Assembly: GCA_013396995.1 (NCBI GenBank)
Contig: VWZP01009941.1
Span: forward strand, 1,908,294 to 1,972,293
Reading direction: 5' to 3'
From: Dicaeum eximium
Lineage: Eukaryota > Chordata > Aves > Passeriformes > Dicaeidae
DNA: 64,000 nucleotides
The notes beneath the pieces were generated by a model that did not search any database, had not been told where the DNA came from, and saw only the letters and a program-made list of their open reading frames with translations. Made by a program: the position numbers and the translations under genes. Positions 59,001-64,000 of the stretch are shown piece after piece. Each line of letters starts with the position of its first letter. The stretch's first letter is position 1.

Positions 59001-59934
59001 GAACCAAACTCTTCACTGAAGGCTGAACTTTAAATACAATAAATTATGCATGTTTAAATAGGGCAGTGCATACATGCTTTGAACTAAGTACATGCTCAGA
59101 GGCTTTAATGGATTAGGGTCTTAATTGGGAGGAGTTTAATCTTCTCAGCTCCTAAGATCAAGTCTCATTTAGCATTATTCACAATGCCTCATCCCTTGGA
59201 GATCTGATTTTTAGAATACTCTAGTCATTTTGACAGTGAAATATGAAGCACAAGTTCCACAGAAGAAAAAAAAAAAAAAAAGACAAGGAATCAAAGGAGT
59301 CACACACCTTTCTTCACAGTCTTTTTTTATGACTTTATCACAAAACTAAAAGAAGCTAGGATAACTAACTTCAAGATAAAGCTGTACATTAGTACCAACA
59401 CTGTAAGTTCTGATATTTATTCAGCCAAGTGCAACAAGTCACTGTACCGGTTTTGTAACAAGAAAATTACACAACCAAAGCATCACTAACGGCTACATTA
59501 AAATGATTTAACAGAACTACAACTTTAAGAAAATTAAAATAATTAATAAAGTTCAACCACTCGTTCAGCATTATATAAAGCCAAAACTATTTGATAAATC
59601 CAAAGTTTCTGTAAAAGCATTGTGTCAAAACTGATAAACTCAGAATAGTTTTAGTACATGCCATGAAGCTAAAATGAAGGCTAGAAACCTCTCAGGCAAT
59701 TTCAGTTTACATTATGAAAAATACAGTATCATTACATACCACTGATGTTGAGATCATAATCTCCAGCTGTGATCACATTAGCTACCAGTCCTTCAGCAGG
59801 CTGACTGACAGACACAACATCATGCAAAAGTTTCCGAATGGCACCGGGCTGAGGTGGGTGAGTAATGATGTTGTTGACAGCAATCTTCAAATTTTTAATG
59901 ATGTGAAGCTGATTATTAGGATCTCTCATGTGAA
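13848..59934 (-). CDS. TRAPPC8: TRAPPC8, TRAPP complex subunit 8 (28 coding exons; first coding exon outside window)
   Basis: TRAPPC8 (yeast Trs85 relative) is the subunit that defines TRAPPIII, a Rab1 exchange-factor complex acting in ER-Golgi traffic, autophagy and, in animals, ciliogenesis (family knowledge). The reconstructed protein follows the vertebrate family from MRDPNNQLHIIKNL near residue 54 to the C-terminus PALIIINNV. It has the Trs85 region in the N-terminal half, helical-repeat-like sequence in the middle (e.g. KADLCFLVQ-type, AAALLIRLTSE, QGAFLREYLYVYK) and beta-rich, Ig-like-looking sequence in the C-terminal half. Every intron is GT-AG and all phases agree; 4,124 coding nt are present with no frameshift. 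The segment starts with the last two bases of a split Val codon, so about 53 N-terminal residues and the start codon lie upstream, beyond base 64,000. Each exon is listed separately. Identity is near certain; exon borders rest on splice consensus plus phase, not on transcript data. Confidence 0.97.
14083..16045 (-). other. TRAPPC8: TRAPPC8 intron 28
   Basis: 1,963 nt before the last exon, ending in a ten-T polypyrimidine tract. No recognised exon or transposon. Confidence 0.7.
16046..16135 (-). CDS. TRAPPC8: TRAPPC8 coding exon 28
   Basis: 90 nt, acceptor tttgcag, donor AG|gtagtg, phase 2 in and out. It encodes about residues 1320-1348: LCLVPVTLLLSNCSQAVVDV then MIDLRHKPA, a hydrophobic beta-strand segment. 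Confidence 0.96.
17640..17785 (-). CDS. TRAPPC8: TRAPPC8 coding exon 27
   Basis: 146 nt, acceptor tgtttcag, donor AG|gttagt, phase 0 in, phase 2 out. It encodes about residues 1271-1318, with LLKFCRPENTPVPARPTPEQ and IKTSLHYPESFNHSFHNK. It follows the largest intron (7,998 nt). Confidence 0.97.
21829..21852 (+). repeat. 12-nt tandem duplication
   Basis: TATTACTTCCAC followed directly by TATTACTTCCAT in TRAPPC8 intron 26. Confidence 0.75.
22754..22804 (+). repeat. 29-nt tandem duplication
   Basis: AAGGGAGCACATGAATTTCA and the following two A occur at 22,754-22,775 and 22,783-22,804, a period of 29 nt with identical copies. The identity suggests a recent slippage event in TRAPPC8 intron 26. 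Confidence 0.9.
25784..25885 (-). CDS. TRAPPC8: TRAPPC8 coding exon 26
   Basis: 102 nt, acceptor ttctgtag, donor CAG|gtaatc, phase 0 on both sides. It encodes about residues 1237-1270: AYVVEDSKQLILEGQHHVAL then NTIGKEAFSFPQKQ. Confidence 0.97.
26387..26572 (-). CDS. TRAPPC8: TRAPPC8 coding exon 25
   Basis: 186 nt, acceptor cttgtag, donor AAG|gtatgt, phase 0 on both sides. It encodes about residues 1175-1236. IISSASPCADFFFQSLSSEF opens it, a variable His/Gln-rich stretch follows, and it ends CSEVDLNIVVLWK. A run of eight identical bases in the FFF codons (26,535-26,542) is a possible sequencing-error site, but the frame is correct as given. Confidence 0.95.
26573..28134 (-). other. TRAPPC8: TRAPPC8 intron 24
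   Basis: 1,562 nt between the 41-nt exon and exon 25. Short open frames occur, but none has family similarity or usable splice phase. Nothing recognised. Confidence 0.7.
28135..28175 (-). CDS. TRAPPC8: TRAPPC8 coding exon 24 (41-nt small exon)
   Basis: 41 nt, acceptor tcccttag, donor CAG|gtaggt, phase 1 in, phase 0 out. It encodes NYTFADIVFGNEQ (about residues 1162-1174), clearly the family's YTFADI.FGNEQ block. The upstream intron is only 116 nt. Confidence 0.94.
28292..28360 (-). CDS. TRAPPC8: TRAPPC8 coding exon 23
   Basis: 69 nt, acceptor ctttcag, donor G|gtaggt, phase 1 in and out. It encodes about residues 1139-1160: TKLASRERAKLCFKAVRCKN then SD. The segment after the RC dipeptide is shorter than in human as I remember it. 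Confidence 0.93.
28814..28910 (-). CDS. TRAPPC8: TRAPPC8 coding exon 22
   Basis: 97 nt, acceptor ttccttag, donor G|gtttgt, phase 0 in, phase 1 out. It encodes about residues 1106-1137: SETGVKEFHIVQVSSNSKHW then KLQKSVNISGDK. Confidence 0.96.
30144..30291 (-). CDS. TRAPPC8: TRAPPC8 coding exon 21
   Basis: 148 nt, acceptor tttcctag, donor ACT|gtaagt, phase 2 in, phase 0 out. It encodes about residues 1057-1105: HRVLRHTAVICTSRSLHIRA then CRSNALGDEEGRGDNMLLFV. The codon split across the upstream junction reads Cys (TG|T), where I recall Arg in human. Confidence 0.97.
31699..32094 (+). mobile_element. Partial endogenous-retrovirus LTR, songbird type
   Basis: GGTTCAGGCTAGGATAGTTA, GATATTCCATACCATATGGT and GAAGTGGTGAATGAATTTCT occur in the order I recognise from abundant passerine LTRs. 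A TATA-like AATAAAAATAG lies near 31,970. The 3' end seems lost beyond about 32,094 and no viral coding region is present. Lies in TRAPPC8 intron 20, antisense to it. The class assignment is from memory. Confidence 0.7.
32693..33135 (-). CDS. TRAPPC8: TRAPPC8 coding exon 20 (largest)
   Basis: 443 nt, acceptor cccatacag, donor TG|gtatgt, phase 0 in, phase 2 out. It encodes about residues 909-1055, with NFPTGLLCGEIRKAYVEFVN, FFTFGGNTAVLTPLSPSASE and PGASVQLPMWLRGPDEEGVH. It is one of the most conserved blocks. The open frame continues upstream past the acceptor into intron and CR1 sequence; that extension is not coding. Confidence 0.98.
33219..33530 (+). mobile_element. CR1 LINE 3'-end fragment in TRAPPC8 intron 19
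   Basis: Degenerate CR1 tail with GGGGAGGTTTGGACTGGACA, AGAGGGTGGCCAAACAGTGG and GACTGGATGATCACTCTAG. It is antisense to TRAPPC8, and its left edge is only about 84 nt from the exon 20 acceptor. Confidence 0.8.
33937..34094 (-). CDS. TRAPPC8: TRAPPC8 coding exon 19
   Basis: 158 nt, acceptor ttttttcag, donor GAG|gtatgt, phase 1 in, phase 0 out. It encodes about residues 857-908, with GRQDLEIQGPRLNNTKEEKT and YGPDRRLDPIITEEMPLLE. Confidence 0.97.
35131..35257 (-). CDS. TRAPPC8: TRAPPC8 coding exon 18
   Basis: 127 nt, acceptor ctccacag, donor G|gtaagt, phase 0 in, phase 1 out. It encodes about residues 814-855: ARLKLFPHQTGELHILGVVY then NLGSVQGAVSLDGI. This is a beta-rich, Ig-like strand pattern. 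Confidence 0.97.
35516..35840 (-). mobile_element. CR1 LINE 3'-end fragment in TRAPPC8 intron 17
   Basis: Begins AGAATCACAGAATGATGGAA and continues GCAGGGCCATCTAGAGCCAG and TCTCTGGGCAGCCTGTGCCA, the complement of a CR1 3' end. It lies in the same direction as TRAPPC8. Confidence 0.88.
35975..36049 (-). CDS. TRAPPC8: TRAPPC8 coding exon 17
   Basis: 75 nt, acceptor cttttcag, donor GTG|gtaggt, phase 0 on both sides. It encodes 25 residues (about 789-813): STCDEDMVGTESIAEFLINS then EETKV. The start is divergent, while EFLIN.EE.KV matches the family. Confidence 0.93.
37119..37249 (-). CDS. TRAPPC8: TRAPPC8 coding exon 16
   Basis: 131 nt, acceptor tctatag, donor CAG|gtaagg, phase 1 in, phase 0 out. 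It encodes about residues 746-788, with PITVEVSFRNPLKVPLLLTD, LSLLWKF and a charged tail HDGETKEQ. It is beta-strand-rich and Ig-like in character. The upstream intron is short (166 nt). Confidence 0.97.
37416..37610 (-). CDS. TRAPPC8: TRAPPC8 coding exon 15
   Basis: 195 nt, acceptor ttcccag, donor G|gtaaag, phase 1 in and out. It encodes about residues 681-744: EKQAATHVSLDQEYDSESSQ, QWRELEEQVVSVINKG and SDNSKFPLAVIE. Confidence 0.97.
38353..38461 (-). CDS. TRAPPC8: TRAPPC8 coding exon 14
   Basis: 109 nt, acceptor gctccag, donor G|gttaga, phase 0 in, phase 1 out. It encodes about residues 644-679, with LPQLPLPYINSSATRVFFGH and DRRPAE, a proline-rich linker into the C-terminal half. Confidence 0.95.
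39463..39687 (-). CDS. TRAPPC8: TRAPPC8 coding exon 13
   Basis: 225 nt, acceptor ttgcag, donor AAG|gtaaat, phase 0 on both sides (75 codons). It encodes about residues 569-643, with KKHALRCYCQAMQVYKGKGW, EDHINFTIGRQ and AFLREYLYVYK. It continues the helical-repeat region. Confidence 0.97.
39688..41674 (-). other. TRAPPC8: TRAPPC8 intron 12
   Basis: 1,987 nt without recognised exon or repeat; AT-rich throughout. Confidence 0.7.
41675..41806 (-). CDS. TRAPPC8: TRAPPC8 coding exon 12
   Basis: 132 nt, acceptor taaacag, donor CAG|gtaagt, phase 0 on both sides (44 codons). It encodes about residues 525-568, with SALLLEQAAHCFINMKSPMV and HMILAGHRFSKAGQ. It resembles a tetratricopeptide-like helical repeat. 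Confidence 0.97.
43331..43436 (-). CDS. TRAPPC8: TRAPPC8 coding exon 11
   Basis: 106 nt, acceptor actttag, donor GAG|gtaaaa, phase 2 in, phase 0 out. It encodes about residues 490-524: NMVLAERCVLLSAEILKSQS and AALLIRLTSE, an amphipathic helical pair. Confidence 0.97.
43745..44699 (-). mobile_element. Solo LTR of an endogenous retrovirus, ERVL-like, in TRAPPC8 intron 10
   Basis: 955 bp bounded by TGTACT at 43,745-43,750 and AGTACA at 44,694-44,699, a perfect 6-bp terminal inverted repeat with TG...CA ends. It is flanked by near-identical 5-mers caggt (43,740-43,744) and caagt (44,700-44,704), compatible with a 5-bp target duplication, the length usual for ERVL. Inside are degenerate repeats of CAGTGTGG..CCC..CACAGG..GCAG type (44,130-44,420), known to me from common passerine LTRs. 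On the minus strand it carries AATAAA at 43,923-43,928. No viral gene is present. Its age is moderate to old, judging by decay. Confidence 0.8.
43923..43928 (-). terminator. LTR-borne poly(A) signal in sense with TRAPPC8
   Basis: AATAAA within the LTR 3' portion, followed in transcription by GT-rich GTCTGTTTTGCCC. It is in the same orientation as TRAPPC8, so it could cause early transcript ends after exon 10. Activity is not shown by sequence alone. Confidence 0.4.
44897..44997 (-). CDS. TRAPPC8: TRAPPC8 coding exon 10
   Basis: 101 nt, acceptor cttgtag, donor AA|gtacgt, phase 0 in, phase 2 out. It encodes about residues 456-488: EMAAVSAFLQPGAPRPYPAH then TAIQTYRDIC, typical of the helical-repeat middle of the protein. 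A solo LTR begins about 200 nt downstream in the next intron. Confidence 0.97.
46319..46469 (-). CDS. TRAPPC8: TRAPPC8 coding exon 9
   Basis: 151 nt, acceptor tttatag, phase 2 in, phase 0 out. It encodes about residues 406-455, with YPPEAPELQIRKMADLCFLV and AMLYAAGAL. The donor needed for frame is the weak-looking CTG|gttggt. A second GT four bases downstream (gtattt) would shift the frame. Confidence 0.95.
47822..47937 (-). CDS. TRAPPC8: TRAPPC8 coding exon 8
   Basis: 116 nt, acceptor ttctccag, donor CT|gtaagt, phase 0 in, phase 2 out. It encodes about residues 367-404: LISRKGLSRSLFSATKKWFS and SKVPEKSINELKNTSGL. The stretch is basic and highly conserved. Confidence 0.96.
47938..49510 (-). 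other. TRAPPC8: TRAPPC8 intron 7
   Basis: 1,573 nt. An AT-rich patch with repeated ATATTTATTTTCATAT-like words lies near 48,119-48,165. Nothing else recognised. Confidence 0.7.
49511..49758 (-). CDS. TRAPPC8: TRAPPC8 coding exon 7
   Basis: 248 nt, acceptor tttcaacag, donor CAG|gtcagt, phase 1 in, phase 0 out. The first half is a divergent Ser-rich linker (THPLQLDHPSGSLD). The second half is strongly conserved (GACLTLTDHDRIRQFIQEF, then LLPHIEKTIRQLNDQ). About residues 285-366. Confidence 0.96.
50997..51075 (-). CDS. TRAPPC8: TRAPPC8 coding exon 6
   Basis: 79 nt, acceptor ctggcag, donor G|gtagtt, phase 0 in, phase 1 out. It encodes DSYEDYTVSNKNTDHLISDG and six more residues (about 258-283), a poorly conserved acidic linker. 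It is supported mainly by its splice sites, its phase and the SYED start. Confidence 0.9.
52189..52342 (-). CDS. TRAPPC8: TRAPPC8 coding exon 5
   Basis: 154 nt, acceptor tgtttcag, donor CAG|gtatta, phase 2 in, phase 0 out. It encodes about residues 207-257, with SIYEEMKQRYGTQGCYLLKI and IPDPWSQYLQK. The upstream intron is only 396 nt. Confidence 0.97.
52739..52913 (-). CDS. TRAPPC8: TRAPPC8 coding exon 4
   Basis: 175 nt, acceptor aattcag, donor AG|gtgggt, phase 1 in, phase 2 out. It encodes about residues 149-205, with SQEQHRIQH and YPKWFIPNTLKYYVLLHDVS, one of the best conserved parts of the family. Confidence 0.97.
53704..53720 (+). repeat. Poly-A tract with an uncalled base
   Basis: Fifteen A followed by N at 53,719 in TRAPPC8 intron 3. 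The ambiguity is a homopolymer sequencing artefact and is not near an exon. Confidence 0.9.
54227..54316 (-). CDS. TRAPPC8: TRAPPC8 coding exon 3
   Basis: 90 nt, acceptor tatttcag, donor T|gtatcc, phase 1 in and out. It encodes about residues 118-148: TTPWFESYRECFLQSM, then DHEFLNHYVA. The Ala codon is completed across the upstream junction (G|CT) and the Cys codon across the downstream one (T|GC). This is the family exon that the 57,076-57,159 candidate resembles. Confidence 0.96.
54317..59739 (-). other. TRAPPC8: TRAPPC8 intron 2, 5.4 kb, holding the candidate exon
   Basis: Apart from the 84-nt exon candidate at 57,076-57,159, which splits it into 2,580 and 2,759 nt, I see two short ACC tracts at about 56,822-56,834 and 56,891-56,904. 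These are GGT repeats in the transcript, 170-250 nt downstream of the candidate exon. There are also a poly-A tract near 59,265 and no recognised transposon. Confidence 0.75.
57076..57159 (-). CDS. TRAPPC8: Candidate alternative exon of TRAPPC8 (84 nt, phase 1-1)
   Basis: Seen: acceptor gttttttctatcag and donor TTCAG|gtattt enclose 84 nt with no stop. Spliced after exon 2 (ending G|) it reads as 28 residues starting DRSVKASVPWYSNWKE and ending STFYS, and both borders are phase 1. It can therefore be inserted before exon 3 or replace it without breaking frame. The segment ASVPWYSNWKETLM resembles ATTPWFESYRECFL at the start of exon 3: A, P, W and E are identical and most other positions are conservative. 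The DNA around the PW codons is also similar (GCTAGTGTTCCTTGGT against GCTACTACTCCTTGGT). This suggests exon duplication. It is not part of the human protein as I remember it; transcript support is unknown. A chance ORF with good splice sites remains possible. Confidence 0.6.
59740..59934 (-). CDS. TRAPPC8: TRAPPC8 coding exon 2 (first in window)
   Basis: 195 nt, acceptor ttttag, donor G|gtatgt, phase 2 in, phase 1 out. It encodes about residues 54-117, including MRDPNNQLHIIKNLKIAV and ending GDYDLNIS. The incoming codon is split (G|TT, Val), which shows that an upstream exon exists. The Met of MRDP is internal in the family and is not the start codon. Confidence 0.96.
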
Positions 59935-60444
59935 CTAAAAAGGAAAAAGAAGAGGACTTGTTGAGGAGTATAATAGACAGTTAAAATAGTTGACATACAT
60001 TAGTCTTTTTCCAACACATTTTCTTCTATAAAGATTGCTCCACTAAACTTTTCCATCATCAATTTTAGGTCACAGTCCATAATGCTTGACTACCAAAAAT
60101 GGAGGGGGGAAAGGTGGTAACAAAAAATCACTTTATGTTCAACATTAGGCTCATCTAGGCAGACTGATTAAAGAAAAGCATAGGATCTCAGCTGGTCAGA
60201 ATATCTACTCCATCTAACATAGTTAGCACGTGCACATCCTACACTGATGCACTCCCTTCCTTGTGGAACATATCAACTTTCGTGGAAAAACCATAGGAAC
60301 CATGTATGGATTTCAGACAACACATCATGTTTCAAGGAATCACCAGTTTCCAAGAAATCCCTCACACACAAATAAATAGCATTTAAGAAACTTGACAGGG
60401 ATAACATAGTATTCATTCATCCAAAATTAACATATCCTAGAAGG

Positions 60445-60813
60445 CAAGCTGAGAGAGTTGGAGTTACTCATCCTGGAGACGGGGTGAGACCTTAGAGCAG
60501 CCTTTCACTACCTATAGAGGGCTTTCAAAAGAGCTGGAGAGGTACAAGAGTAACAGGACAAGGACGAATGGTTTAGAATTGAAAGAGGGCTGATTTTGAT
60601 CAGATATTGGGAAAAAAATTCTTTACCATGAGGATGGTGAAGCATTGGAACAGGTTGCCCAAAAAAGCTGTGGATGCCCCAACACTGGAACAGTTCAAGG
60701 CCTGGCTGGACAGGGATGTGAGCAACCTGGTCTAATGGAAAGTAACCGTAACCATAGCAGGGTAAACTAAATGTTCCTGAAGGTCCCTTTAAACCTAAAC
60801 CATTCTGTGATTT
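60445..60813 (+). mobile_element. CR1 LINE 3'-end fragment in TRAPPC8 intron 1
   Basis: Contains GCATTGGAACAGGTTGCCCA, CAAGGCCTGGCTGGACAGGG and the terminal ACCATTCTGTGATTTTT, a typical CR1 3' end of about 370 nt. It is antisense to TRAPPC8. Confidence 0.92.
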
Positions 60814-63323
60814 TTAACACTAAAGCTTCCTTTGTAGAATCTTTGTGAAAATTGCTCCCTAAAGCCATCTGTTTTTAAAAAACTTCACAACATTTTCAAC
60901 GCTCATTACAATTCTAGGCCTGCTGTGATTTTTCATGTAATTTCACCCTATTTCAAACCACAACCACCACCAAGCAAGCCAGACTGTGAGTGCAGGCAGG
61001 ATACACTCACTAAGGCTGCCTAAGCCACCTGGTGCTACCACGTGTCACACAGCCCAGCCTGACTCCTCTGAATGTTATCTTCACAAATTCCTGTATAGCA
61101 TATAAAAGGTTGCACAAAGGAAAATTCTTGCTGTTTTCTTCCTCTTCCAACTGACTACAGCATTCACACCATAAAGGTCTGAAACAGAGTATTCAATCTG
61201 CTCCAGCCTGGAAAGCACTCCACACCTTTTCCACAAGCCTCTTCAGAAGTAACAAGTACACAGCTAAAGTCAGATCACACTAGATGTGTTTACAATCCAT
61301 CTTAAATGTCAAAACAGATTTTTAATGTTGTTCAAATCTTGACTGGTGTAGTTCTACGTTCCTCAATCGCATATTCACCCCCAAGCTTTACCCAGCACTC
61401 CAGCTCGTGGGAAAACACAGTAAAGAAGGTTAGAAATCTCGTCCTGCCAAAAACAACCTAAAAATGTGTGGATTTTTTCAGCTGTAAGTTTCAGATTGAA
61501 CTCCTACATCATAAGGCTATATCAACACCAGAAAAGGCAACTGTGCTGGCTAAACTTAACTTATCTCAGTTCAGCATTTCTATCAGAAAGCTGAAGCAGC
61601 TGTTTTGGATGGGGCTTTTTTCATCTTATCACATTGGTAAATTATCAACTCTATTGACATGCAATTACTGAAATTATCAAATGTAAAGAAGTGTCAGGAA
61701 CAAACAACTAAGAAACTAGTTTGCCCTCACCAGCACAACTACAATACTACAACCTTGCTGTCTGTCCTAAAACATACAAGCCATAATAATGAAGAGCAAG
61801 CAAAGTTCCATACAGAACACAGATGACATCTCTGGCATGTGTTTAATGTTAAGGACTGAAATAACAGACATACTTGGAACCTCAAAAGCGCTTGCCTTAA
61901 TTTAAAAAAAAAAAAAAAGTCTAGTGTTACACATTTCCTTCAAATGTTTATAAGATCATTTCCAAAAGTACTTTGCCACAAGTGGCAGCAATATCATGTA
62001 TTAGAACATGATTTTTCTCATCAAAAATTGAAAACAATCAGATGCTAACATACACATGAACAACGAATTCCTAACATCACACTAAGCCCGAACAAGCACA
62101 ACGTTCCCATTAAACCTCCTTACATCTTGCACATATTTAAGACTTAGAATCAGATAAAGTTATCAGAAGCTCTTTTTTTTTTTGTTAAGGTCAAACACTT
62201 TGGTTTAAGAGTAACCAGTGCTATCTTAAAGTCATACTTACTAACTGACATGTAGACTGTAATTCTCCCTCCCACAGACACAGTATTAATTCATAGTGTA
62301 TTTTTAAAGATTCTTAAAAACAGGAATTAAAGAAAACTTACCTATGTACACAATATATGCCTACCAATATATACTTGTTAAATCAGGCATTAGTTGTTAC
62401 CAACAAATAAAACAGTTAACAGAGACAGCCACTTTGAGAATAAATATGAAAGTATAAAATCCTCAGTATACTTTTGGTTTCCTTTATTAAAGGAAGTTGA
62501 AATTTTGGGGAGGTGTTGGTTTTGCTTTCCTCTAAAGTCAAGACTTATGGGGACAATAAAGCTGTCCCTTCACTTTTTTAAACATTTCTCCTTCACTAAC
62601 AGGAGGTGACTTACTTACAGAAGTCAAGAGATTCAAAATTACAGGACAGACCACCCTGAATCTGTGCTTGGGACACTATCATTGCAGTTCGCTGAGTATT
62701 TCAAGGGTATTTTTGGCTACACCAACATTAGCAAGGCACTGATACGCCAAGTTGATGAGTAGATTAAATACTGATTTGTGCAAAGGGTGGTCCTGCTGCA
62801 TCTACGTCTCATACCTTTGTGGAGTTCTACTTGAAATTAGATAGAATCTGGCCTTCTTGGACTGAGCAACCTCAACACGAAGGACACATGCACAGTAGAG
62901 AGCTCAGCTTAGTTCCTGTTTATCAGAACTGTTTTGCACATATATATGTAGATTAATTTCATAACTGCACTGCTTCTCTAAGCAAGAAGGCTGATGAACA
63001 CACACAGCCTTCAGCTGGTTCATAAACCATATAATTCCTAATTTCAGACAAAAATATGTATTGTAACAGGACTCTAAAAATGCAGTAGCAAATCCATGAC
63101 TGAGCTTTTCAAGTTATAGAAGATTTCAAGAAGCAATGCATGTACTTTAAACTTCTGCATAAGTAAGAGATAGCTTATTTCTAAAGGGATGAAATACCAA
63201 CCAATCCAATTTTATGTTACAAATTCAATAAAATAGCCAGTAAGTAAAGAAGGACTGATTAATTTAAAATGGACAGCATTTCACACCCCCTTAAGAAAAA
63301 CTGCTTAGAAAGGAAGGCACTAA

Positions 63324-63592
63324 AACAGAATCACAGAATCGTTATAGTTGGAAGGAATCACTGGAGATCATCTCCTCCAACCTCCCTGCCAAGGCAGGAT
63401 CACCTCAAGCAGGTAACAGGAATTGTTTGGGTGGGTTTGGAATGTCTCCAGAGAGGGAAACTCCACAACCTCCCCAGGCAGCCAGTTCCAGTGCTCTGCT
63501 ACCCACAGTGGAAAGAAGTTTTGCCTCATGTTGAAGCATTCACTTCCATTAACTTCTTATATTTTAGCTTATGGCCACTGCTCCTCACAGAA
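63324..63592 (-). mobile_element. CR1 LINE 3'-end fragment in TRAPPC8 intron 1
   Basis: Opens AACAGAATCACAGAATCGTT, then CTCCAACCTCCCTGCCAAGG and CCCCAGGCAGCCAGTTCCAG. This is the complement of a CR1 3' end, in the same direction as TRAPPC8. Confidence 0.9.
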
Positions 63593-64000
63593 TCCCAGAA
63601 CAGTTATCACTACAATATCATCATAATAACATTATAAACATAAGCAGTAAAATACACAGAATGTCATGTACACACATTCTGCTGTACCACAATCAGATCA
63701 TTTAACCATGCCTTTCTTCCTCTCTCTCCTTACCCTCACACACGCTGCTTCTAACACAAGAACTTAGTCAGCATGCAGTAACATTTTTTCCAGGAAGCAG
63801 GAAGAGGAAGTCACTCTTGGAGTGAGGAACTGGAGTCAGGCTTGTGGCCTGCTGGATCAGAATACACATAAAGTATTGCAGCAACAAAAGTGTGCCAAGT
63901 TTCACTCAGGGAACAGTGAGGATAATTCAGGTTTGCAAGTTCCTTAACTGTCAAAATAGTTGGACCAAAATAGTTGCAACTAAGTGAATTAACCCTCCAA

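Larger units (their letters stand above)
59935..64000 (-). other. TRAPPC8: Part of TRAPPC8 intron 1
   Basis: No exon encoding the conserved N-terminal block that ends at the exon 2 junction was found here, and there is no CpG-rich promoter-like region. Contents: a CR1 3' end at 60,445-60,813, another in opposite orientation at 63,324-63,592, an A-tract at 61,903-61,918, and otherwise unremarkable AT-rich sequence. Confidence 0.8.

Noticed and set aside
59935..64000. First coding exon or promoter of TRAPPC8
   Set aside because: Looked for the conserved N-terminal block and for CpG-rich sequence on the minus strand; found neither.
1..64000. CRISPR array, operon, phage or other prokaryote-type system
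   Set aside because: The window is spliced vertebrate DNA; no regularly spaced repeats and no dense coding were seen.

Overview
This is vertebrate nuclear DNA, almost certainly from a bird. It is AT-rich, and one intron-rich gene on the minus strand fills most of it (13,848 to beyond 59,934). The intergenic and intronic sequence carries CR1 LINE 3' ends ending in the usual ATTCTGTGATT-type tail, plus two LTRs of types I recognise as common in songbirds. I therefore favour a passerine, but no species can be named.

The gene is TRAPPC8, the TRAPPIII-specific subunit related to yeast Trs85. I rebuilt 28 consecutive coding exons from splice sites, reading-frame phase and the family protein. They run from the second coding exon at 59,934 to the stop codon at 13,848, totalling 4,124 nt (1,373 complete codons plus the stop). 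All 27 junctions keep frame and there is no internal stop, so the gene looks intact. The first coding exon (about 53 residues in the family) and the promoter were not found and should lie beyond the right edge. Residue numbers below assume 53 residues from that missing exon and are approximate (total about 1,426; human is about 1,435).

Layout: 1-13,000 is intergenic DNA downstream of TRAPPC8, with one CR1 fragment and a GC-rich, CpG-rich island at about 2,650-3,445. The island holds a 26-nt-period minisatellite that runs into a 122-base assembly gap. About 13,050-13,847 is the probable 3' UTR. From 13,848 to 59,934 are exons and introns, the largest intron being 8.0 kb (17,786-25,783). From 59,935 to 64,000 is part of the first intron, with two CR1 fragments.

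The most interesting observation is an unannotated-looking 84-nt exon candidate at 57,076-57,159, between the exons at 59,740-59,934 and 54,227-54,316. It has good splice sites, matches the flanking phase on both sides, and encodes 28 residues. These include a PWY..WKET block resembling the PWF..YREC block of the next exon, as if an exon had been duplicated to make an optional or mutually exclusive exon. The second is a solo LTR at 43,745-44,699 lying in the same orientation as TRAPPC8, which brings an AATAAA signal into an intron. I saw no prokaryotic, CRISPR or operon-like system.
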